Positions 60,096 to 64,000 of a stretch of DNA of 64,000 nt are shown in pieces. Origin of the DNA: Oreocharis arfaki (lineage: Eukaryota; Chordata; Aves; Passeriformes; Paramythiidae). The notes under the pieces were generated by a model that saw nothing but the letters and a program-made list of their open reading frames with translations, was not told where the DNA came from and searched no databases. How positions within the stretch are numbered: the first letter of the stretch is position 1; each line of letters begins with the position of its first letter. Where the stretch lies: assembly GCA_013398015.1 (NCBI GenBank), contig VZRR01004502.1, positions 1 through 64,000 of the forward strand, in the 5' to 3' direction. Position numbers and translations under genes: made by a program.

Positions 60096-63000
60096 GAATA
60101 GGAATAATATCTCCTGGTTTCATTACTGCCAAAGGTGAAAGACTCTTCTTAGCACTCTCCCAGGTCTGTTCTATCCAGGGTCCAGATCTGCACTTAGAAA
60201 GGCTACATGTTCAACATCACTCACCTAAGAAACCCTGGGACTTACAGTGGCTTTAGCACCCTCTGTCACAGCCCCAGGACAGAATGAACAATATGCAGCT
60301 TTTAGAACTCTGAAATTCTCAGAAACATTATCCTTCACCTGTATTACACACAACTGCAGATCTTCTGTTTTATTTGTACAATTGATTCTTTATTTCTCAA
60401 ATAAAGAAGCAAAACGTAAGGGTTAAGTGTTGTTTACAGAAAATTAGCACATCTCACAGCACTTACTTTGTGCCTGAGTGATTTTGTGCATCACAGGTTT
60501 TATGTTCACTTTTGCTGTAGCCTGTAGCCTTAGAGACTGAGATACAGAGCCTACTACGCTGCAAAGTCACTATTTGTTGTAAAAACACCACATACAAACT
60601 TCATCTTCCCTTCAAGAGCAAATGATTAGTCACATGCCTTCTTTGAAATGCTGCACTTGAAATCCTCAGAGTGTGTTATCTGGTACTACAGTAACAAAAT
60701 AGGTAAGAAATTTCTGCATTAGTGATGGGGAGAAGAAAGAGAAGAATGAAACAAGGCAAAGGAAAAGAGGAGGTTATTTCCTTTTCCATTCCTTTGGGAG
60801 AAGGCAGAGAGCCCTTACAAAGAAACAACTGAAAACAGGAGGAGGAGAGTTTGAGGGATAAGCTAAAACAGGTCAAATTCACCTGAAATGAAGAACAAGG
60901 AAATAAGCCAAACTTTGAACCTTCCCATTTTAAATTAGGAAGATGGCAAAGTGAAAGTAGGAGGAACCAGTGCAGGAAGTGAAGGAGATCTTAGAAGTCT
61001 TTAAAGGCTGAGGACTTTCAGGGTTTAGATTGTAATGGAAGAGAAGGAGAAAATTAATCAAGAGTAGAGAACATCAGAGCATGAAGAGAATTATGTGAGC
61101 CATGGCTGAGCAGAAAAAGAGAAAGAGCCAGAAACTGAAAAAAAGAAAGGCTGGCAGGGTGGATCTGGTGACAGCAACACCAAAAAGCTGAACACAGCAC
61201 TGCTCTGAGGAGAAGATGAAAGGAAGCAGGGTAGAGGGAAAGGCAGCAATGGAAAAGCAGAAGTGCAGCACTCCCCTGGCACCTGACTCCATTCAAACAA
61301 CGTAAGTTATCAATTTAGACCTGAGAAATGTCAAATAAAGGCATTCAAGCCTCTAAAGGACTCAGGACATAGACAGGGAGACCATAAAGGTGCCAGAGAC
61401 AGATGCATTTCTTACAAAGTGCATTTCAGAAACAGCAGGAGAAAGCAAGGTGATATTAAAATCAGCAACATGACCAGTTGAATAAGCAAAAAAGACGGAA
61501 GGAAATATTAATCAAATTAAGGGGACAGAAGGAAGCAGCAGCTCTTGCAAATGGATGCAGAATTTAAATTTATACTTACCATGGGAAAACAAAAACAAGG
61601 CAGAGAAAGGATCTTGCAAAGGCAATGGGAACCACTAACAAATAAGGGTAACAAGACGGAGAAATAGCATCAGCAAGACAGGAGGAATAAGGAAAGTAAG
61701 AATGGCACATAAAAAAGAACCCTCCTCAAAGCATTTGAAAAATACTAAGCAGACAATTGTCACAGTAGGACCTCAAGGTGCAGGACTGTACCAGAGGAAA
61801 AGAGCATGATTGCAGGGGAAGGCATAAAATTAAGACTAAACAGAATTTCAAGAATGTATTAGTAAGGGTTTGTTAAACTATGGGAGAGGGCAGGAAAAGT
61901 AGTAGAAGTTATAACTATGTATTAACAGTCTACAAAGTTACAAATTTATGAAAAATGTATAAAAAGCAAAAATCTTTAGGCATCACTCCAGCAAGGACCA
62001 TTTCCCACGGGATAACAATGTGCTCCATTCCTGCAGTCTTCCTCCCTGTGACAGACTGGATCGGGACTGCACCATTTATCAACCCCTGCAACTGCCAGCA
62101 AACTGTCTGCTCTGCACTGGTGGCAGAAAATTAATACCTTCCTTGGTGCTGCTTTCTCCACTCAGAATGGAAAGTGCCTTCCTCTCCATTATGAAACCCA
62201 TTCCCAGCCCAGAAAAAAGGGAAGTTTCTGGCAACTACAGATCTCACCACAAGAAAGCAGGGGCCAGCACAATTTATATTGTTTCCTCTCTTGCCATCGA
62301 TGTGTGGGGCCCCAAAGTGATGACATTGTGGCTCAGACCCTGTAAGGCCAAATTCATAGACCAGAGATTCCCTGGAGACTGACTAGATGTCTGTGTCAGG
62401 TTAGGAGGTCCTGGAAGCAGACATAATAGGATGAAACTGAGAGAACGAGATGTTGCAGAACTGGGAGTCAGAACACTGAAGAGGAACTTTCCCTTTGCTA
62501 GTCCTCTTCATCTAAGCCTACTGGGAATAAATTGGTATATGTGATTCTGGTTTAAACATCATGTAGATGGGGAATTCTAACTTGGGGAAAGCAGCACTAC
62601 ATCTGCTGACAAACATTACAAGACTGGTGCTCCTTGAAACATCAGGAAATTGGTAAGAAATAATGTCGTCTGCCAGCAGAATAGAGGCATCATGTAGCTG
62701 AGATCTTGACAAAATCTGCTCACAGTCCAAATACAGATTGGACTTCTTTTTCTGAAAGTCTTGTTGTAGATCCATGCTAGTCAATTTTACGACCATTTTA
62801 TAACTGAAGAGACTCTGTGCCCTCAACCGCTGAATATGGGGGAGACCTCAAACCACAACTCCTTTTAACTCATAACCAAGAGGGGTTTGAAATGCTGATC
62901 CCAGAACGCTGACATTGTGCCAGTAATCATTATACTAATGAAATATACGTAAGTAATGCCAATACTTCTTGCAGTTGCACTAGATGATTATTGGTCTGTT

Positions 63001-64000
63001 TCAACTGTTCTATTTTATTCTCTTTTTCATATACGCTTCAAAACACCTTTTGGTCTAGCTGTTTCATTAAAGTGGAACCTCTGCTTTGTTGGTCACCTAA
63101 TGCTATCACTAATTCCTTTAATTCCTACTTTCTAGGACACAGACACCACTCTGTAGCTGTGAACTGCTCTGTGGCATTCTCCTAGAAACAGCCCTACTGC
63201 TGACAATCATCCATTGGAAAATCAGCAACACAGTTTAAGTCAAAAGTTGATTAATTACTGCTCAGTGTTTAGTCAGCTCTTCATGTACTACTGAAAAATG
63301 TCTCACGGACATCCCTTACTTCTCTCCAATGTATCAAAAAATCCTTTTTTTCCCTTCATGCTTTTCCCCTTGGAGGTATGAAATTTGGTCTTATCCCCAT
63401 TTTACAGGCAGAGAATTGAGACAGAGGTGAGGAGGAAACAATATAAGAGCCAGATTTTTGAAAGCTTTCAAGTCACCAAAGAAACTGTGAAACAGTCAGT
63501 GTGTAACCTGTGTATTTGGAGAGAAGAACAAGGCGGGTTTTTATCTCTTAAATACAAGTAGAGCTCTGAGAGGCTCGATTCTGCTGATCAAAGCAGCTGC
63601 AGGAACAGCACCCCAAACACCAGGTCCCTAAACACAGGCATAAAGGTTACTCTTGGCACTTTAACTTCCCTCAGTGGAAGTTAAAGGCTCCTGTCTTGCT
63701 TGTAACTCTTTGCAAAGAATCCACACCATACAGTAACTCAAACTGGAGTTCAGCCTGTTCAGAGAGCAAAAGTAAATTGTGTTTCAAGGCCTCTGAACAG
63801 CACAGACGTATGTTTAACACAGCAGCACATGCAGTGTCTGTTTATCTGGAGACCCACGCCACGAGTACAATCCATGTTTATTCACAAAATGCAGAGAATC
63901 GCTGAATGTAAATGCAACAGATACATTTCGTAATGTGTCCTTAAAATAGGGAAAGCAGCAGGTAGCACAGGAGCTCTGTGGTAGGTGAGGAGATGAAGAG
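60096..64000. other. Upstream sequence, purine-rich in 60700-61900; no gene seen
   Basis: The plus strand is strongly A/G-biased across 60700-61900. Remaining sequence is unique with short ORFs. No RNA gene or exon could be supported. Confidence 0.5.

Noticed and set aside
1..64000. CRISPR arrays, operons, riboswitches
   Set aside because: Vertebrate DNA; tandem repeats seen are microsatellites and minisatellites without spacer architecture.

Overview
The window comes from a bird genome, most likely a passerine. The evidence is a large vertebrate gene with avian-style compact introns, many truncated CR1 LINE copies in both orientations as nearly the only interspersed repeat, and one tRNA-Ile-derived SINE with a CR1-like tail (57585-57718), a type known from passerines (TguSINE1-like). 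There are five single-N assembly gaps (46862, 47674, 47760, 48140, 48339).

The dominant feature is one gene on the minus strand, DCHS1 (Dachsous cadherin-related 1, protocadherin-16). I rebuilt 20 coding exons (exons 2-21) from open frames, GT/AG junctions, phase continuity and recalled similarity to human DCHS1. They run from the ATG at 42786 down to the stop at 5374-5376 and join without a phase break into 9801 nt, or 3266 residues: signal peptide, 27 cadherin repeats, one membrane helix and a 349-residue cytoplasmic tail. The 3'UTR is about 2.5 kb and ends at a minus-strand AATAAA at 2924-2929. Exon 1 is non-coding and I could not place it; the best promoter candidate is a CpG island at 46270-46861 that breaks off at an assembly gap.

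Layout: 1-561 is GC-rich and unassigned. 566-1147 is a solo LTR with a 4-bp duplication. 1152-2905 is intergenic. 2906-42849 is the DCHS1 3'UTR and exons 21 to 2, including a 13.5-kb intron 2 loaded with CR1. 42850-46861 is probable intron 1 and promoter. 46863-64000 is upstream DNA with CR1 copies, the nested SINE, microsatellites and purine-rich sequence, and no gene I can support.

DCHS1 is the ligand/receptor partner of FAT4 in planar cell polarity and Hippo-linked growth control. There is no operon-like arrangement and no second confident protein-coding gene. The most useful observations concern splicing (three in-frame donors at exon 11, two stop-free introns, repeats abutting splice sites), a furin-type site before the membrane helix, calcium-free cadherin linkers, and GC-rich contig scraps apparently misplaced inside a CR1 element. 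I found no evidence of an entirely new biological system.
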